The notes under the pieces are model-generated. The model saw nothing but the letters and a program-made list of their open reading frames with translations. It was not told the origin of the DNA and ran no database searches. Made by a program: the position numbers and the translations under genes. Source: Elstera cyanobacteriorum (GTDB lineage Bacteria; Pseudomonadota; Alphaproteobacteria; Elsterales; Elsteraceae). From it: 64,000 nucleotides of DNA. Positions 28,730-38,945 of this stretch are shown one piece after another (the stretch's first letter is position 1; every line of letters starts with the position of its first letter). The stretch is from positions 1 through 64,000 of the forward strand of contig NZ_NOXS01000025.1 in the NCBI RefSeq assembly GCF_002251735.1, given 5' to 3'.

Positions 28730-29416
28730 ATGCCCGAAGTCATCATCAATGGGCCGGAAGGCCGCCTAGAAGGCCGCTATCACCACGCTAAGACGCCAAA
28801 CGCGCCAATTGCCGTGGTCCTGCACCCCGACCCGCGCGGCGGCGGGACGATGAACAATAAGATCACCTATGCGCTGTATCAGACCTTCGTCCAGCGGGGG
28901 TTTTCGGTCTTGCGCTTTAATTTTCGCGGCGTTGGGCGCAGCCAGGGCAGTTTTGACCGGGGCGAGGGCGAATTATCCGATGCCGCATCGGCACTGGATT
29001 GGTTGCAGACCTATAACCCCAATGCCTCGGCAAGCTGGGTTGCAGGCTTCTCCTTCGGCGCTTGGATTGGCATGCAGTTGCTGATGCGCCGCCCGGAGCT
29101 GGTCAGCTTCATTTCCGTAGCGCCGCCCGCCAATATGTTCGACTTCACCTTCCTCGCCCCGTGCCCGGTCTCCGGTCAGGTGATCCAAGGCGATGCCGAC
29201 GAGGTGGTGCCGGAAGCCTCGGTCGCCAAGCTGGTGCATAAACTGTCGAACCAGCGCGATATTTCGATCGACTACCAAGTCATCCCGGGTGCCGGGCACT
29301 TCTTTGCCGATCAACTGACGCAAGTAACCGGGGCCGTTGATCGTTACGTTCGCGATACGATGGCGGCACTGCCCGTAGCCACGGCGGGCGGCGCCGGGCG
29401 CGGGGCGCTGCGCTGA
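28730..29416 (+). CDS. alpha/beta hydrolase of the COG2945 type
   Basis: 228 residues from ATG 28730; a GTG at 28718 is possible. It has the alpha/beta-hydrolase layout: HPDPRGGGTMNNKITYAL, LRFNFRGVGRSQGSFD, a nucleophile elbow GFSFGAW (Ser), an aspartate in IQGDADEVV and a His in GAGHFF, so the triad is complete. These small proteins are widespread in alphaproteobacteria and of unknown physiological substrate; esterase or carboxylesterase activity is probable. It is monocistronic and converges on the YhdP-like gene, their stop codons adjoining. Confidence 0.8.
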   Translation: MPEVIINGPEGRLEGRYHHAKTPNAPIAVVLHPDPRGGGTMNNKITYALYQTFVQRGFSVLRFNFRGVGRSQGSFDRGEGELSDAASALDWLQTYNPNASASWVAGFSFGAWIGMQLLMRRPELVSFISVAPPANMFDFTFLAPCPVSGQVIQGDADEVVPEASVAKLVHKLSNQRDISIDYQVIPGAGHFFADQLTQVTGAVDRYVRDTMAALPVATAGGAGRGALR

Positions 29417-32400
29417 TCAGCGGTTGTCCGGTGTTTGAAACGGTGGCGGCGGCCCCGACGGGCTGCCGTTGCCGTTTTCGGACGGTGGGCCACCCTCGAA
29501 GATCCAGCGAAAAATCCCCGGGGCAAAGCCCGAGAGGGGATTGACGCTCACCTGTGGGTCGAGCATCGGCCCCGTGACGCGGAAGGTCCAGGCGAAGATG
29601 CCGCCGCCTTCGCCACCGGTCAGAATATTCCCAATCAGCGGAATGGCGTTGAGGACGCGGTTAATTCCGGCCATCGGCACCAACGTGCCATTCATATCCA
29701 GCCGGTCGGTCGTTCGATCGATGCGCCCGTCGAGCTTAAAGCCGATCGATAGGCCGGTCGTACGGCCATTGCTCAGCAGAATGCGCTGCGGATTAGCGCG
29801 AAAATCGATGGAGGCATTGTCGAAGGCGATCCCCTCGCCCGACAGCATTTGCGGAATGCCAGTGATCGACGCGATGGTTAGGATTTTGCCCAGGACGGGT
29901 TCGTCTACCAGCCGATAGGCGGTCATCTTCGCCTGCCCGCGCCAGCCTTCGGGGTCGGGTTGACCGTCGAGGGTCAACACGCCGCCGCGCACCGTATCGA
30001 TGATGCCGCCAAAGGCCAGCGCGGCCCCGGCGTCCTGGGCTTCGACGTGCAGGCGGCGATCATCGCCCGCGCCGCGCAGAACGGCCGAGGCATTGCCCGC
30101 GCCGATCTTGGCGTTAAACCCGAGTTCCTGCCACAGGTCGCGGGTTATCTGAAGGCGGAAGCTAACGTCCTGTGCCTCTCGTTTTGGACCCAGAATGAGT
30201 TTCCCCAGCTTGGCTGTCAGATTGGCCGTCATCGGCGTTGGGGTGGGATTGGGCGGCTGTTTGGCGCGATCCGCCATCATTCGGGTGAGGTCCAGCGATT
30301 TACCGTCGAGGCTGATCGCCCAACCATCGCGCCCGCGCCGAAAGGTGGCCGCGAGATCGGTTCCTGGCAATTGCGCCCGCCGCAGCACGGCCTGCGTGAT
30401 GTCGAGCTTGCTGTCGAACTGCACACTGCCCTCGGCGGCCCCGCCCCCGGCGGCGCGATACTCAAAGTGGCTGACTTGGGTTAGGCGGTTATTCTCTATC
30501 ACCAGCTCGGCGCTGCCTTGGGCGGCCTCGCCAATCGGTTTGACGTAGAGAATATCCGACACCTCAAACCGGGCGCGGGTTAGGTCAGCTTTGACTTGAA
30601 CCCTGGCTTGTTTCGGAGCCGGTTCGGTATAGGCGACGGTCAAGTCAATCGGGCCGGATACGTAACTATCCCCCGGCAGCTTCAGCGCTGCCCGTCCAGC
30701 ATCATTGACCGTACCGATCAGGTTCAGGCTGCGCCCGGCGGCGCCGGTAAAGGGTTCCGCCCAATCGATCTTGAAGGCGACGCCATTCAATCGACCGGTT
30801 CCGGCGCCGGTTAAGCCTTTTTGGCTGACCTTCAGGGTCAGATTGGCGTCGGAGAGCGACACATCTTCGATAACATTCTGCACGGCGGCCCGGGTAACCT
30901 CCGCCTCCGCCGCAATGTCGAGCTGTTCGACCTTGAGCGCATCCAGCAGCGGGAACCCCATCGTCAGGGTGATCTTTGCGTCGCCCTGGCTGGTCTTTGG
31001 TTCGATACCAAAACGTTTCATAAAGCCAAGCGGCGGCTGATCGAGCAGGGTGAGCGCGTCCTGCACCGGTCCTAGAATGGCGAGTTGCAGGGCCATGCGC
31101 TGATCGGGGGCCTTCAATCCGCTGATCGTCAACGAGCCGTTTGGCACCGTTAGGCCGCTGCCGCGCAATTTACCGTCCTGCATCGCCATGGTCAGCTTGC
31201 CGTCGCTATGGGTATAGGTCAGCGTGCCGTTAACCCCATCGACCGGCGGCAGTTTGCCAAGGTAACTAACGGAGATATTCGTGGCTTTCAGCCCGGCAGT
31301 TAGGTCATGCACCTCCGGGTCCGCATCCTTGGCGGGCAGGGTGGCTTTGAAGAGGGCGGTCGCTTCCGTCACGCCGCCCTTGGCGAGGTTGGCGAAAATC
31401 CAGCGGCGCGGGTTCGGGGCAACCGTTGCGGGCCATAGCGACGGCAGATCAGCAAGAGTGAGTGATTTCACCCCCACCGATCCGCTAAGGGTGACGGGAT
31501 ACTGTAGCTGATCGGCGGCGATCTTACCGGTCAGGACCGTTCCAGTCGCCAGCGTCAGGCGGGGCAGGTCCACCTCCAGCTTGCCCTTATCGAATTTGAC
31601 CTGCACCTCGGCATCGTCGATAGCGACCGCGCCGGTCGGCAGGTCAGCCTGGACGAGCCGCCCTTTTCCGGCTTTTAGGGCCGCATTGAGGCTGATCGGC
31701 CGACCATTTCCGTCCAGCGTTGTACGCAGGGTCAGTTTGCTCGGCAGTTCAATCCCGCTGAGTTCCGGCAGGCCCGGCAGGCGGGTTGCAACGGCGGCGG
31801 GCATGATCCGATCAATATCGACGCCCAGGGTAATCCGGTCGTCTTCCGCCTTCTCGGGCGCGAAAAAATCATATTGGCCTGTCAGGGCGATATGGGTCGC
31901 CTGTTGCTGAAGCGTCAGCGTACCGGTCATCGATCCGGTGATCGTGCCCGGCGTGAGCGTTTGTAAATTGGCCGAAACATCGGTGATCGGCCATTCAACG
32001 CCGGTGCGGTCGTCGAGAATGAAAAACCGCGCGTCGCGCAGGCGCACTTCGCGCAACCCCTCCGCCTCGCCCAGACCGAGAAGATCGATCAGCCATTGGG
32101 TGGGGGAGGCGGTGCCGGCCGGTTCTACCTCAGGCACCGGGGCTTCGCCGCCCGTCGTGCTCTCCACCCCTAGGGCAAAGGCGCCGTTTTCGCTGCGCAC
32201 CCCACGCAGCGTGAGGCCATTTAGCCGCAGTTCCGTGGGTTTGATGCGTCCCCGTACCAATTCATGCCCACTGAGTTGCAGCCAGGCGGCGGGCATGGTC
32301 ACCAGCCGAACGCCTTCTGGCGTTGAAACGCTGACCCAGGTCAGATCGAGACCGATGTTACCGCTTTCCCGGTCCCAGGCGACTGCGGCAGCCCGTGCCC

Positions 32401-32689
32401 GCACCGTATGGCCGGAGAGGGAGGAGAGGGTTTGCGTCAAAGGCTCCAGCGCAAAATCCAGCGGCAGCGGCCCTTGCGACAGGCGGTAGGCGCCATAGCC
32501 CACGGCCCCGATCAGCAGAAAAAACAACGCTAGCATTACCCGCAGAAGATGCCGGGTTACCCCATCGACGATACGGCGCCGCTTGACCCGCTTGCGCTTG
32601 AGCAGTACCGAACGATGGGCGGCGCCGCTGCGGCGGCCCGTTTCGGAGGCGGACGGAGAAGGGTCGGTCGATGGCGTTTCAGTTTCCAT
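29417..32689 (-). CDS. YhdP/AsmA-like envelope protein (DUF3971)
   Basis: 1090 residues from ATG 32689. A basic N-terminus (VLLKRKRVKRRR) leads to one membrane segment at about 50-70 (LLRVMLALFFLLIGAVGYGAY), then about 1000 residues of repeated beta-strand text, and a C-terminal AsmA_2-like domain (about 900-1050). This is the architecture of YhdP/TamB/AsmA proteins, which bridge the periplasm and move phospholipid to the outer membrane in E. coli. The short Pro-rich C-terminus ends PPFQTPDNR. Function here is family inference. Its start codon lies inside the 5' end of glnE on the other strand. Confidence 0.82.
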   Translation of the reverse strand: METETPSTDPSPSASETGRRSGAAHRSVLLKRKRVKRRRIVDGVTRHLLRVMLALFFLLIGAVGYGAYRLSQGPLPLDFALEPLTQTLSSLSGHTVRARAAAVAWDRESGNIGLDLTWVSVSTPEGVRLVTMPAAWLQLSGHELVRGRIKPTELRLNGLTLRGVRSENGAFALGVESTTGGEAPVPEVEPAGTASPTQWLIDLLGLGEAEGLREVRLRDARFFILDDRTGVEWPITDVSANLQTLTPGTITGSMTGTLTLQQQATHIALTGQYDFFAPEKAEDDRITLGVDIDRIMPAAVATRLPGLPELSGIELPSKLTLRTTLDGNGRPISLNAALKAGKGRLVQADLPTGAVAIDDAEVQVKFDKGKLEVDLPRLTLATGTVLTGKIAADQLQYPVTLSGSVGVKSLTLADLPSLWPATVAPNPRRWIFANLAKGGVTEATALFKATLPAKDADPEVHDLTAGLKATNISVSYLGKLPPVDGVNGTLTYTHSDGKLTMAMQDGKLRGSGLTVPNGSLTISGLKAPDQRMALQLAILGPVQDALTLLDQPPLGFMKRFGIEPKTSQGDAKITLTMGFPLLDALKVEQLDIAAEAEVTRAAVQNVIEDVSLSDANLTLKVSQKGLTGAGTGRLNGVAFKIDWAEPFTGAAGRSLNLIGTVNDAGRAALKLPGDSYVSGPIDLTVAYTEPAPKQARVQVKADLTRARFEVSDILYVKPIGEAAQGSAELVIENNRLTQVSHFEYRAAGGGAAEGSVQFDSKLDITQAVLRRAQLPGTDLAATFRRGRDGWAISLDGKSLDLTRMMADRAKQPPNPTPTPMTANLTAKLGKLILGPKREAQDVSFRLQITRDLWQELGFNAKIGAGNASAVLRGAGDDRRLHVEAQDAGAALAFGGIIDTVRGGVLTLDGQPDPEGWRGQAKMTAYRLVDEPVLGKILTIASITGIPQMLSGEGIAFDNASIDFRANPQRILLSNGRTTGLSIGFKLDGRIDRTTDRLDMNGTLVPMAGINRVLNAIPLIGNILTGGEGGGIFAWTFRVTGPMLDPQVSVNPLSGFAPGIFRWIFEGGPPSENGNGSPSGPPPPFQTPDNR

Positions 32690-35679
32690 TCCTGGCAACA
32701 CTCGCAAACCTACCGCGTCCGGGGCGGCCGGACCGGGTAGAGGTCGCCATCGAACGCTTGCTCGACCGGGCCGAAAGCCACGGGGAAGAATGCCTTGCGG
32801 CGATAAGGGCTATGCTGGCGCATCCGCAAGGGTCCGCGTTGATTGCGGCCATTTTTGGCAACAGCCCTTTCCTGACGGAGGCGATTCTCGCCGAACCAGC
32901 CTTTTGGGTGACAGTGGCGACCAACGGTCCCGACGCCACCTTCGCCGAAGTTATTAATCCCATCAATGACGAACTGGCCGCTGCTCAGCAATCCCCCGAT
33001 CTCATGCGTAGCCTGCGGATCGCCAAACGCCGCGCGGCGCTGACGATTGCCGTCGCCGATATCGCCGGGGTTTGGCCGTTGATGCGGGTGACGGGCGCCT
33101 TGTCGGAGTTTGCGGACCGCTGCCTTTCGGTGGCGGCGGGGCACGCGCTGGCGATCAAACGTCAGCAGAAGGGCGAGGCGATGAGCGCCGATCTGGTGGC
33201 CAATAGCCGCCGGGGCCTGATCATCCTTGGTATGGGTAAGCTCGGCGCGCGGGAACTCAATTATTCCTCCGACGTCGATCTGATCCTGCTTTACGATCCC
33301 GACCGGGTTTCCTCCGGCGTTGCCGCTCTGCGCGATACGCTGCGCGAGACCTATGTGCGCTTTGCCCAGGATTTGGCGCGCTTGATCCACGAACGGACAG
33401 GCGATGGCTATGTCTTTCGCGTCGATCTGCGGCTGCGGCCAGATCCGGCGTCCACCCCGGCGGCCCTATCGGTGCTGGCGGCAGAGACTTATTACGAAAC
33501 GGTCGGCCAAAACTGGGAACGCGCTGCGATGATCAAAGCGCGGCTGGTGGCGGGGGATGCCGAGGCGGCGGCGCTGTTTCAGCGTAACCTGCGGCCTTTC
33601 GTCTGGCGGCGGCATCTGGATTTCGCGGCGATTGCCGATATTCACAGCATCAAACGCCAGATCAACGCCCACAAGGGCGGGACGGAGTCGGTTCCGGGTC
33701 GCGATCTAAAACTCGGGCGCGGCGGCATTCGCGAGATCGAGTTTTTCGTGCAGACCCAGCAGCTCATCTGGGGTGGGCGCGATCCGTCGCTGCGGCTCCG
33801 CCCGACATTGGAGGTGTTGAGCGCCCTGGTCGCCGCCGGGCGGGTGCAGCCGACCAGTGCCGAAGCGCTGGCGGCTGCTTATATCCGCCTGCGCACCTGG
33901 GAGCATCGGGTGCAGATGGTCGAGGACCAGCAGACCCATAAACTGCCGACCGATCCCGAGGCGTTTGCGGCGATTGCTGCCTTCAGCGGCTATGCCGATG
34001 CCGAGAGTTTTACGGCGGCAGTGCTGGAAACCCTGGAGCAAGTGCGCTGCCATTACGGCGATCTTTTTGAAGAATCGCCGCCGCTGTCTGGTCCCGGCGA
34101 TCTTGTGTTCACCGGGGTGGAGGATGACCCGGCAACCTTGCAAACCTTGACCGGGATGGGGTTTTCCGACGCGGCGGGGATTTCGGAGACGGTGCGCGGC
34201 TGGCACCATGGCCGCATCCGTGCAACCCGGTCGGCCCGGGCGCGCGAACTGCTGACGGAACTAATGCCGGGGTTGCTGAACGCCCTCGCGCAAACGCCGG
34301 ACCCGATGGCGGCCTTTCGCCGGTTCGACCGGTTCCTGACCAATTTGCCCGCCGGGGTGCAGATCCTCTCGCTATTTCAGCAGAACCCGGGGGTGCTGGA
34401 TTTGGTGGCGGAGATTATGGGGTCGGCGCCGGGGCTGGCGGAGCATCTTGCCCGCCACCCGCGCTTGCTGGACGGTTTGATCCACGATGCCCAGCGCATT
34501 TCCGCCGACCAACCGATTGCGACCGAGGCTGAGTTGGCGGAGGATTTGGCCGCCGAATTCGCGCAAAGCAATAGTTTTGAGGAAGTGCTGGACGGGGTGC
34601 GCCGCTGGACCGGCGACCGGCGCTTTCAGATTGGTGTTGCGCTGCTGCGCGGTGAAATCACCCCAGAGGCGGCAGCGCGCGGCCTTTCCGCCGTGGCCGA
34701 TACGGTCATCGGCGCTTTGCTGCCGCAGGTCCATAGGGAATTTGCGCAAACCCACGGGCAGGTGCCGGGTGGGGAATTTGCCGTGTTGGCCTTGGGCAAG
34801 CTCGGCGCGCGGGAGTTGACGGCCTCCTCCGACCTCGACCTCGTGTTCATCTACCGCGTGCCCGACGGGGTGGATCAATCGGATGGCGGGAAGCCGTTGC
34901 CGCCGTCGCTCTATTTCCAACGCCTTGGTCAACGGCTGATCGGCGCCCTAACGGTGCTGACGGCGGAAGGGGAGCTTTATCAGGTCGATATGCGCCTGCG
35001 CCCAACCGGCAATAAGGGGCCGGTGGCCTGTAGCCTTGAAAGTTTCACCAGCTATCACGCCGATGAAGCCTGGACTTGGGAGCATATGGCCCTGATCCGC
35101 GCCCGGACGGTGGCGGGCGATCCGCCCCTCTGTGCCGACGTGCGGGCGGTGCGGGAGGCGGTTCTAACCCGCCCGCGCGACCGGGCGGTGATTCTGGCCG
35201 ATGTTGCCGATATGCGCGCCCGTATCGCCAAGGAACGGCCCGGGCAGGGGGCGTTCGATGTCAAAGACCGGCCCGGGGGCCTCGTGGATGTGGAATTCAT
35301 CGCCCAAGGCCTCATTCTGTCCACAGCGGCGCCGGGGGCGGCAAGCCTACCGCCGGACCTTGGCCATACGCTGACCGGCCTGCACTGGCTCGCAAGCGTC
35401 CGGGTTCTAACGCCCGATGCGGCGGATCGGTTGATCCGGGCCGGGCGGCTGTGGCAGCGGCTGCAGGTCATGCTGCGCCTGGCCGGTACGGGCAAGTTCG
35501 ACCCGGCGACCGCCCCGGAAGGGGTGCGGCGGGCGTTAGTACGCGCGGCGGGCGTTCTTGACTTTTCCATCCTCGAACAAGAGATGAGTGAGGCCGCGAC
35601 GGAGGTGCGGGCGCTGTTCCAGGCGCTGATCGTTCCCGCCGCTCCGGCAACCGATCCTTCCGCAACAGGAGATGCGTGA
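32671..35679 (+). CDS. glnE: bifunctional glutamine synthetase adenylyltransferase/deadenylase
   Basis: 1002 residues with two nucleotidyltransferase domains in tandem. The N-terminal adenylyl-removing domain has LGARELNYSSDVDLILLY and the C-terminal adenylyl transfer domain has LGARELTASSDLDLVFIY; both keep the catalytic DxD pair. Between them and at the end are helical PII-responsive regions. It attaches or removes AMP on glutamine synthetase in response to PII, setting nitrogen assimilation. GGAGAAGGG lies upstream of ATG 32671. The bcp start codon follows its stop by 2 bases, so coupling is likely. Confidence 0.95.
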   Translation: MAFQFPFLATLANLPRPGRPDRVEVAIERLLDRAESHGEECLAAIRAMLAHPQGSALIAAIFGNSPFLTEAILAEPAFWVTVATNGPDATFAEVINPINDELAAAQQSPDLMRSLRIAKRRAALTIAVADIAGVWPLMRVTGALSEFADRCLSVAAGHALAIKRQQKGEAMSADLVANSRRGLIILGMGKLGARELNYSSDVDLILLYDPDRVSSGVAALRDTLRETYVRFAQDLARLIHERTGDGYVFRVDLRLRPDPASTPAALSVLAAETYYETVGQNWERAAMIKARLVAGDAEAAALFQRNLRPFVWRRHLDFAAIADIHSIKRQINAHKGGTESVPGRDLKLGRGGIREIEFFVQTQQLIWGGRDPSLRLRPTLEVLSALVAAGRVQPTSAEALAAAYIRLRTWEHRVQMVEDQQTHKLPTDPEAFAAIAAFSGYADAESFTAAVLETLEQVRCHYGDLFEESPPLSGPGDLVFTGVEDDPATLQTLTGMGFSDAAGISETVRGWHHGRIRATRSARARELLTELMPGLLNALAQTPDPMAAFRRFDRFLTNLPAGVQILSLFQQNPGVLDLVAEIMGSAPGLAEHLARHPRLLDGLIHDAQRISADQPIATEAELAEDLAAEFAQSNSFEEVLDGVRRWTGDRRFQIGVALLRGEITPEAAARGLSAVADTVIGALLPQVHREFAQTHGQVPGGEFAVLALGKLGARELTASSDLDLVFIYRVPDGVDQSDGGKPLPPSLYFQRLGQRLIGALTVLTAEGELYQVDMRLRPTGNKGPVACSLESFTSYHADEAWTWEHMALIRARTVAGDPPLCADVRAVREAVLTRPRDRAVILADVADMRARIAKERPGQGAFDVKDRPGGLVDVEFIAQGLILSTAAPGAASLPPDLGHTLTGLHWLASVRVLTPDAADRLIRAGRLWQRLQVMLRLAGTGKFDPATAPEGVRRALVRAAGVLDFSILEQEMSEAATEVRALFQALIVPAAPATDPSATGDA

Positions 35680-35681
35680 TC

Positions 35682-36146
35682 ATGAGCCTCGACGTTGGCA
35701 CCCAAGCCCCGGACTTTACCCTTCCCACCGATGGCAATGGGTCGATCACGCTCAGCGCCCTTCAGGGTAAGCCGGTCGTGCTGTATTTCTACCCGAAAGA
35801 CGATACTTCGGGTTGCACGGCAGAAGCCTGTCAGTTCCGCGATATGCAGCCCGATTTCTCGGGCGTCGATGCCGTCGTTATCGGCCTGTCGAAAGACAGC
35901 GTGGCGAGCCACGATAAATTCAAGAAGAAGTACGAGCTGCCCTTCACCCTCGCGTCCGACACCGACGGAACGGTGTGCGAAGCCTATGGCGTTTGGGTCG
36001 AAAAAAGCATGTACGGTAAGAAGTACATGGGCATCGAACGGGCGACCTATCTGATCGGCCGCGACGGTAAGATCGCCAAAATCTGGCGCAAGGTGAAAGT
36101 GCCGGGGCACGGTGCCGATGTACTGAAGGCCGTGAAGGCGCTGTAG
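35682..36146 (+). CDS. bcp: thioredoxin-dependent thiol peroxidase (bacterioferritin comigratory protein)
   Basis: 154 residues from ATG 35682; AGGAG at 35667-35671 fits better than for an overlapping GTG at 35676. The peroxidatic Cys is in KDDTSGCTAEACQF, the typical BCP/PrxQ motif with a resolving Cys five residues later. It reduces hydrogen and organic peroxides with thioredoxin. The gene is closely linked to glnE, with no obvious functional link. Confidence 0.93.
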   Translation: MSLDVGTQAPDFTLPTDGNGSITLSALQGKPVVLYFYPKDDTSGCTAEACQFRDMQPDFSGVDAVVIGLSKDSVASHDKFKKKYELPFTLASDTDGTVCEAYGVWVEKSMYGKKYMGIERATYLIGRDGKIAKIWRKVKVPGHGADVLKAVKAL

Positions 36147-36161
36147 ACCGTTCCCCCATCG

Positions 36162-36192
36162 GCGCATCCATGATAAAGTTTTATGGATGCGC
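36162..36192 (+). promoter_or_regulatory. inverted repeat embracing the start codon of the LysR gene
   Basis: GCGCATCCAT (36162-36171) and ATGGATGCGC (36183-36192) are a perfect 10-bp inverted repeat separated by 11 bases. The ATG start (36187) and second codon lie in the right arm. As RNA it would sequester the start; as DNA it is a possible LysR self-binding site. It also follows the bcp stop by 16 bases and could end that transcript, though no U-run follows. Confidence 0.6.
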
Positions 36193-37095
36193 ACGATTGA
36201 TTTAGAAACTGATTTGCTTCGCTGCTTTGTCGCGGTGGCCGACCGGGGCGGCTTTACCGCGGCGGCGGAGGCCATTGGCCGGACGCAATCGGCGGTTTCC
36301 CTCAAGATTCGTAAGTTGGAAGAAACCCTCGGCCTGCGGGTCTTCGAGCGCACCAGCCGGTCGTTGTCCCTAACGTCGGACGGGGAGGTGCTGCTGGGCT
36401 ACGCACGCCGCTTGCTCGATCTCAACGACGAGGCCGTGCAGCGGTTAGTTGGGCCGGATGCCAGTGGCACCCTGCGCCTGGGCGTTGCCGATTATATCGC
36501 GCCCCGCAGCCTGCCGCTGCTGCTCTCGCGCTTCAATCGGCATTTCCCACGCATTCATGTGGAGGTGCGCACGGGGTTGGGCATGGACCTGATCCCGATG
36601 CTGAACCGGGGCGAGCTTGATTTGGTGATCTGCGGGCGCGAGCCGGGCATGAGCCTCGGGCGGCTGCTCTACCGCGAACCCCTGGTCTGGGTCAGTGGCG
36701 AGGGGGCAACCCTGCCGAAAGGCCCCGCCGTGCCGATGGCGGCGCTGCCATTCCATTGCAGCCATCGCCGGGCGGCGGCAGACGTGCTGGCCCGCGCCGG
36801 GCTGCGGCAGGAGATTGTTTACACCAGCAGCTCGGTGGCGGGGGTGCAGGCTGCCGTTGTTGCGGGGCTGGGCATCGGCGTTCTGCCCCAGTCGGCGGTT
36901 CTGCCCGGTATGCGCCTGTTGACCGCCGAGGATGGGTTTCCCGATTTGCCGGAAGCCGAAATGGCGGTGGTCGGCGAAGAAAAGCTGACCGGAACAGCGG
37001 GCGCGGCCTTCGTGCGCTTCTGGGAAGAAAGCCTCGTGCCGCTGATCCGGCAGGACGGGGCGGAGGTCGCCCCCCGCCCGTTGATTCAAGCGTAG
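36187..37095 (+). CDS. LysR-family transcriptional regulator
   Basis: 302 residues. An N-terminal winged helix-turn-helix is clear ([35 protein letters not shown]), followed by a periplasmic-binding-like effector domain (about 90-290). Positions about 20-40 are the recognition part. The target is unknown; the only close gene is bcp, 40 bases upstream on the same strand, and dadA converging. Its last 10 bases overlap the dadA stop region tail to tail. Effector and regulon cannot be given. Confidence 0.88.
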   Translation: MRTIDLETDLLRCFVAVADRGGFTAAAEAIGRTQSAVSLKIRKLEETLGLRVFERTSRSLSLTSDGEVLLGYARRLLDLNDEAVQRLVGPDASGTLRLGVADYIAPRSLPLLLSRFNRHFPRIHVEVRTGLGMDLIPMLNRGELDLVICGREPGMSLGRLLYREPLVWVSGEGATLPKGPAVPMAALPFHCSHRRAAADVLARAGLRQEIVYTSSSVAGVQAAVVAGLGIGVLPQSAVLPGMRLLTAEDGFPDLPEAEMAVVGEEKLTGTAGAAFVRFWEESLVPLIRQDGAEVAPRPLIQA

Positions 37096-38339
37096 CGGAT
37101 CATCGACAGGTCGCTGGTCTCGATCTCCGGCTTCTGACCCGAGATCATATCGGCCAGCACCCGGCCCGAGCCGCAGGACATGGTCCAGCCCAGCGTTCCG
37201 TGGCCGGTATTCAGATAGAGATTGCCGAAGCGCGTCGGCCCGATGATCGGCGTGCCGTCCGGCGTCATCGGACGCAGGCCCGACCAGAAGGTCGCCGTCG
37301 CAAGATCGCCGCCGGTCGGGAAGAGATCGCGGACGGAAGTTTCCAGCGTTTCGCGCCGCCCCTGCGGTAGATCAGTGGTAAAGCCCGACAGTTCCGCCGT
37401 CCCGCCGACGCGGATACGGTTGCCTAGCCGGGTGATGGCGATCTTATAGGTCTCGTCCATGACGGTCGAAACCGGGGCGCCCGCTTCGTCGGTCATCGCC
37501 AGGGTCAGCGAATAGCCCTTCACCGGATAGACCGGCACGGTCACGCCGAGCGGCGCCATGAGGTGCGGGGAGAAGCTGCCCATCGCCACCACATACGTGT
37601 CGGCGGTCAGCACCCCGGCGCTGGTGGCAACGCCCGTCACGCGGGTGGCATCGGTCACCAGCCCGTCAATGCGGGTGTTGAACAAGAATTTGACGCCCAG
37701 CCCTTCGGCCAGTTTCGCCAAGCGTTCGGTGAACATATGGCAGTCGCCGGTTTCATCGTGCGGCAACCGCAGCCCGCCGACGATCTTATGCTGCACCTTC
37801 CCGAGCGCCGGTTCTGCCTGGGCGCATTCGGTTGGGGAAAGCCGTTCGAAGGGCACATTATACTGCTTCAGCACTTCGATATCGCCCGCAATAGCGTCCA
37901 TCTGCTGATGGGTGCGGAAGACCTGCAGCGTGCCGAGGGTGCGTTCGTCGTACTGAATGCCGGTTTCGGCGCGTAGTTCCACTAGCTTGTCGCGGCTATA
38001 TTCGGCAATGCGCACCATCCGCGCCTTATTCACCGCGTAGCGGGTGGCGGTGCAGTTGCGCAGCATCTGCGCCAGCCAGAGATATTGCCGAATGTCCAAA
38101 GTTGGGCGCACGACCAGCGGGCCGTGCTTCATGAACATCCATTTCAGCGCTTTCACCGGCACCCCCGGCCCGGCCCAGGGCGAGGAATAGCCTGGGGACA
38201 CTTCGCCTGCATTGGCAAAACTGGTTTCCTGCGCGGGCGACGGTTGGCGATCCACCACCGTAACCTCATGCCCGGCTTTGCTGAGGTAATAGGCTGTCGT
38301 CACCCCGATTACGCCGCTGCCCAGCACGAGAATGCGCAT
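37086..38339 (-). CDS. dadA: D-amino acid dehydrogenase small subunit
   Basis: 417 residues from ATG 38339. The FAD-binding GxGxxG is at the N-terminus ([20 protein letters not shown]). The conserved DadA segment [21 protein letters not shown] and the C-terminal [19 protein letters not shown]-type signature are visible. It oxidatively deaminates D-alanine and related D-amino acids, passing electrons to the respiratory chain. It diverges from an Lrp-family gene 109 bases away, the typical arrangement for alanine catabolism under Lrp control. Confidence 0.93.
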   Translation of the reverse strand: MRILVLGSGVIGVTTAYYLSKAGHEVTVVDRQPSPAQETSFANAGEVSPGYSSPWAGPGVPVKALKWMFMKHGPLVVRPTLDIRQYLWLAQMLRNCTATRYAVNKARMVRIAEYSRDKLVELRAETGIQYDERTLGTLQVFRTHQQMDAIAGDIEVLKQYNVPFERLSPTECAQAEPALGKVQHKIVGGLRLPHDETGDCHMFTERLAKLAEGLGVKFLFNTRIDGLVTDATRVTGVATSAGVLTADTYVVAMGSFSPHLMAPLGVTVPVYPVKGYSLTLAMTDEAGAPVSTVMDETYKIAITRLGNRIRVGGTAELSGFTTDLPQGRRETLETSVRDLFPTGGDLATATFWSGLRPMTPDGTPIIGPTRFGNLYLNTGHGTLGWTMSCGSGRVLADMISGQKPEIETSDLSMIRYA

Positions 38340-38358
38340 CCCGGAAGCTCCCTTATTA

Positions 38359-38421
38359 TTCATTCGGACTGCAAAGCGCTAGTATATCCGCAGGAGCTTG
38401 CGAGGTCTTTGCGTTCATTCG
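38359..38421. promoter_or_regulatory. dadA/Lrp divergent control region
   Basis: The 108-base gap between the divergent start codons has a direct repeat TTCATTCG (38359-38366 and 38414-38421) and an inverted pair GCAAAG (38371-38376)/CTTTGC (38407-38412). Lrp-family proteins bind multiple phased sites, so this is a plausible binding region. No promoter hexamers could be set with confidence. Confidence 0.4.
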
Positions 38422-38447
38422 AAGATATGGCTGATTTTGAGGGGTGG

Positions 38448-38945
38448 ATGACGGAAAATTCGATAATTTCGGCAGAAACTGCGGCCTACACGCTCGACGA
38501 GATCGATCGGAAGCTGCTGCGCGCCTTGCGCGCCGACGGGCGGATCAGCAATGCCGATCTTGCCGCCAGCATCGGCCTGTCGGCCTCGGCCTGTCTGCGC
38601 CGCGTTCGCCTGCTGGAGCATCGCGGCATTATTCGCGGCTATACTGCCCTGATCAGCGCGCCCCAGGACCAGCCGCCGACCGTGGCGATCATTCAGATCA
38701 CCCTGGAACGGCAGACGGAGGATCATTTAGGGCGTTTTGAAGCCGAGATCCGTAAATGCCCGGAAGTGACCGCCTGCTATCTGATGACCGGCGTCGCCGA
38801 CTATCTGGTGCTTGCCGAAACGCGCACGGTGGCCGATTACGAGCGGCTGCATAAAGAGGTTCTGTCGCGCATTCCCGGCGTCGCGCGCATTCAATCCAGC
38901 TTTGCCATGCGCCGCGTTACGGATTGGCGGCCGGAGGGCGGTTAG
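38448..38945 (+). CDS. Lrp/AsnC-family regulator of dadA
   Basis: 165 residues from ATG 38448, preceded by GAGGGG; an ATG at 38427 is the alternative. The N-terminal helix-turn-helix (LDEIDRKLLRALRADGRISNADLAASIGLSASACLRRVRLLE) and the C-terminal RAM ligand domain with the VTACYLMTGVADYLVLAE segment are standard. Transcription diverges from dadA, so it likely activates dadA in response to alanine. It ends 4 bases into the 3' end of the Doc gene, converging. Confidence 0.9.
   Translation: MTENSIISAETAAYTLDEIDRKLLRALRADGRISNADLAASIGLSASACLRRVRLLEHRGIIRGYTALISAPQDQPPTVAIIQITLERQTEDHLGRFEAEIRKCPEVTACYLMTGVADYLVLAETRTVADYERLHKEVLSRIPGVARIQSSFAMRRVTDWRPEGG

Noticed and set aside
29417-32689. Calling the YhdP-like protein TamB
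   Set aside because: TamB needs a characteristic C-terminal DUF490 end and a tamA neighbour; here the end is AsmA_2-like and no tamA is nearby.
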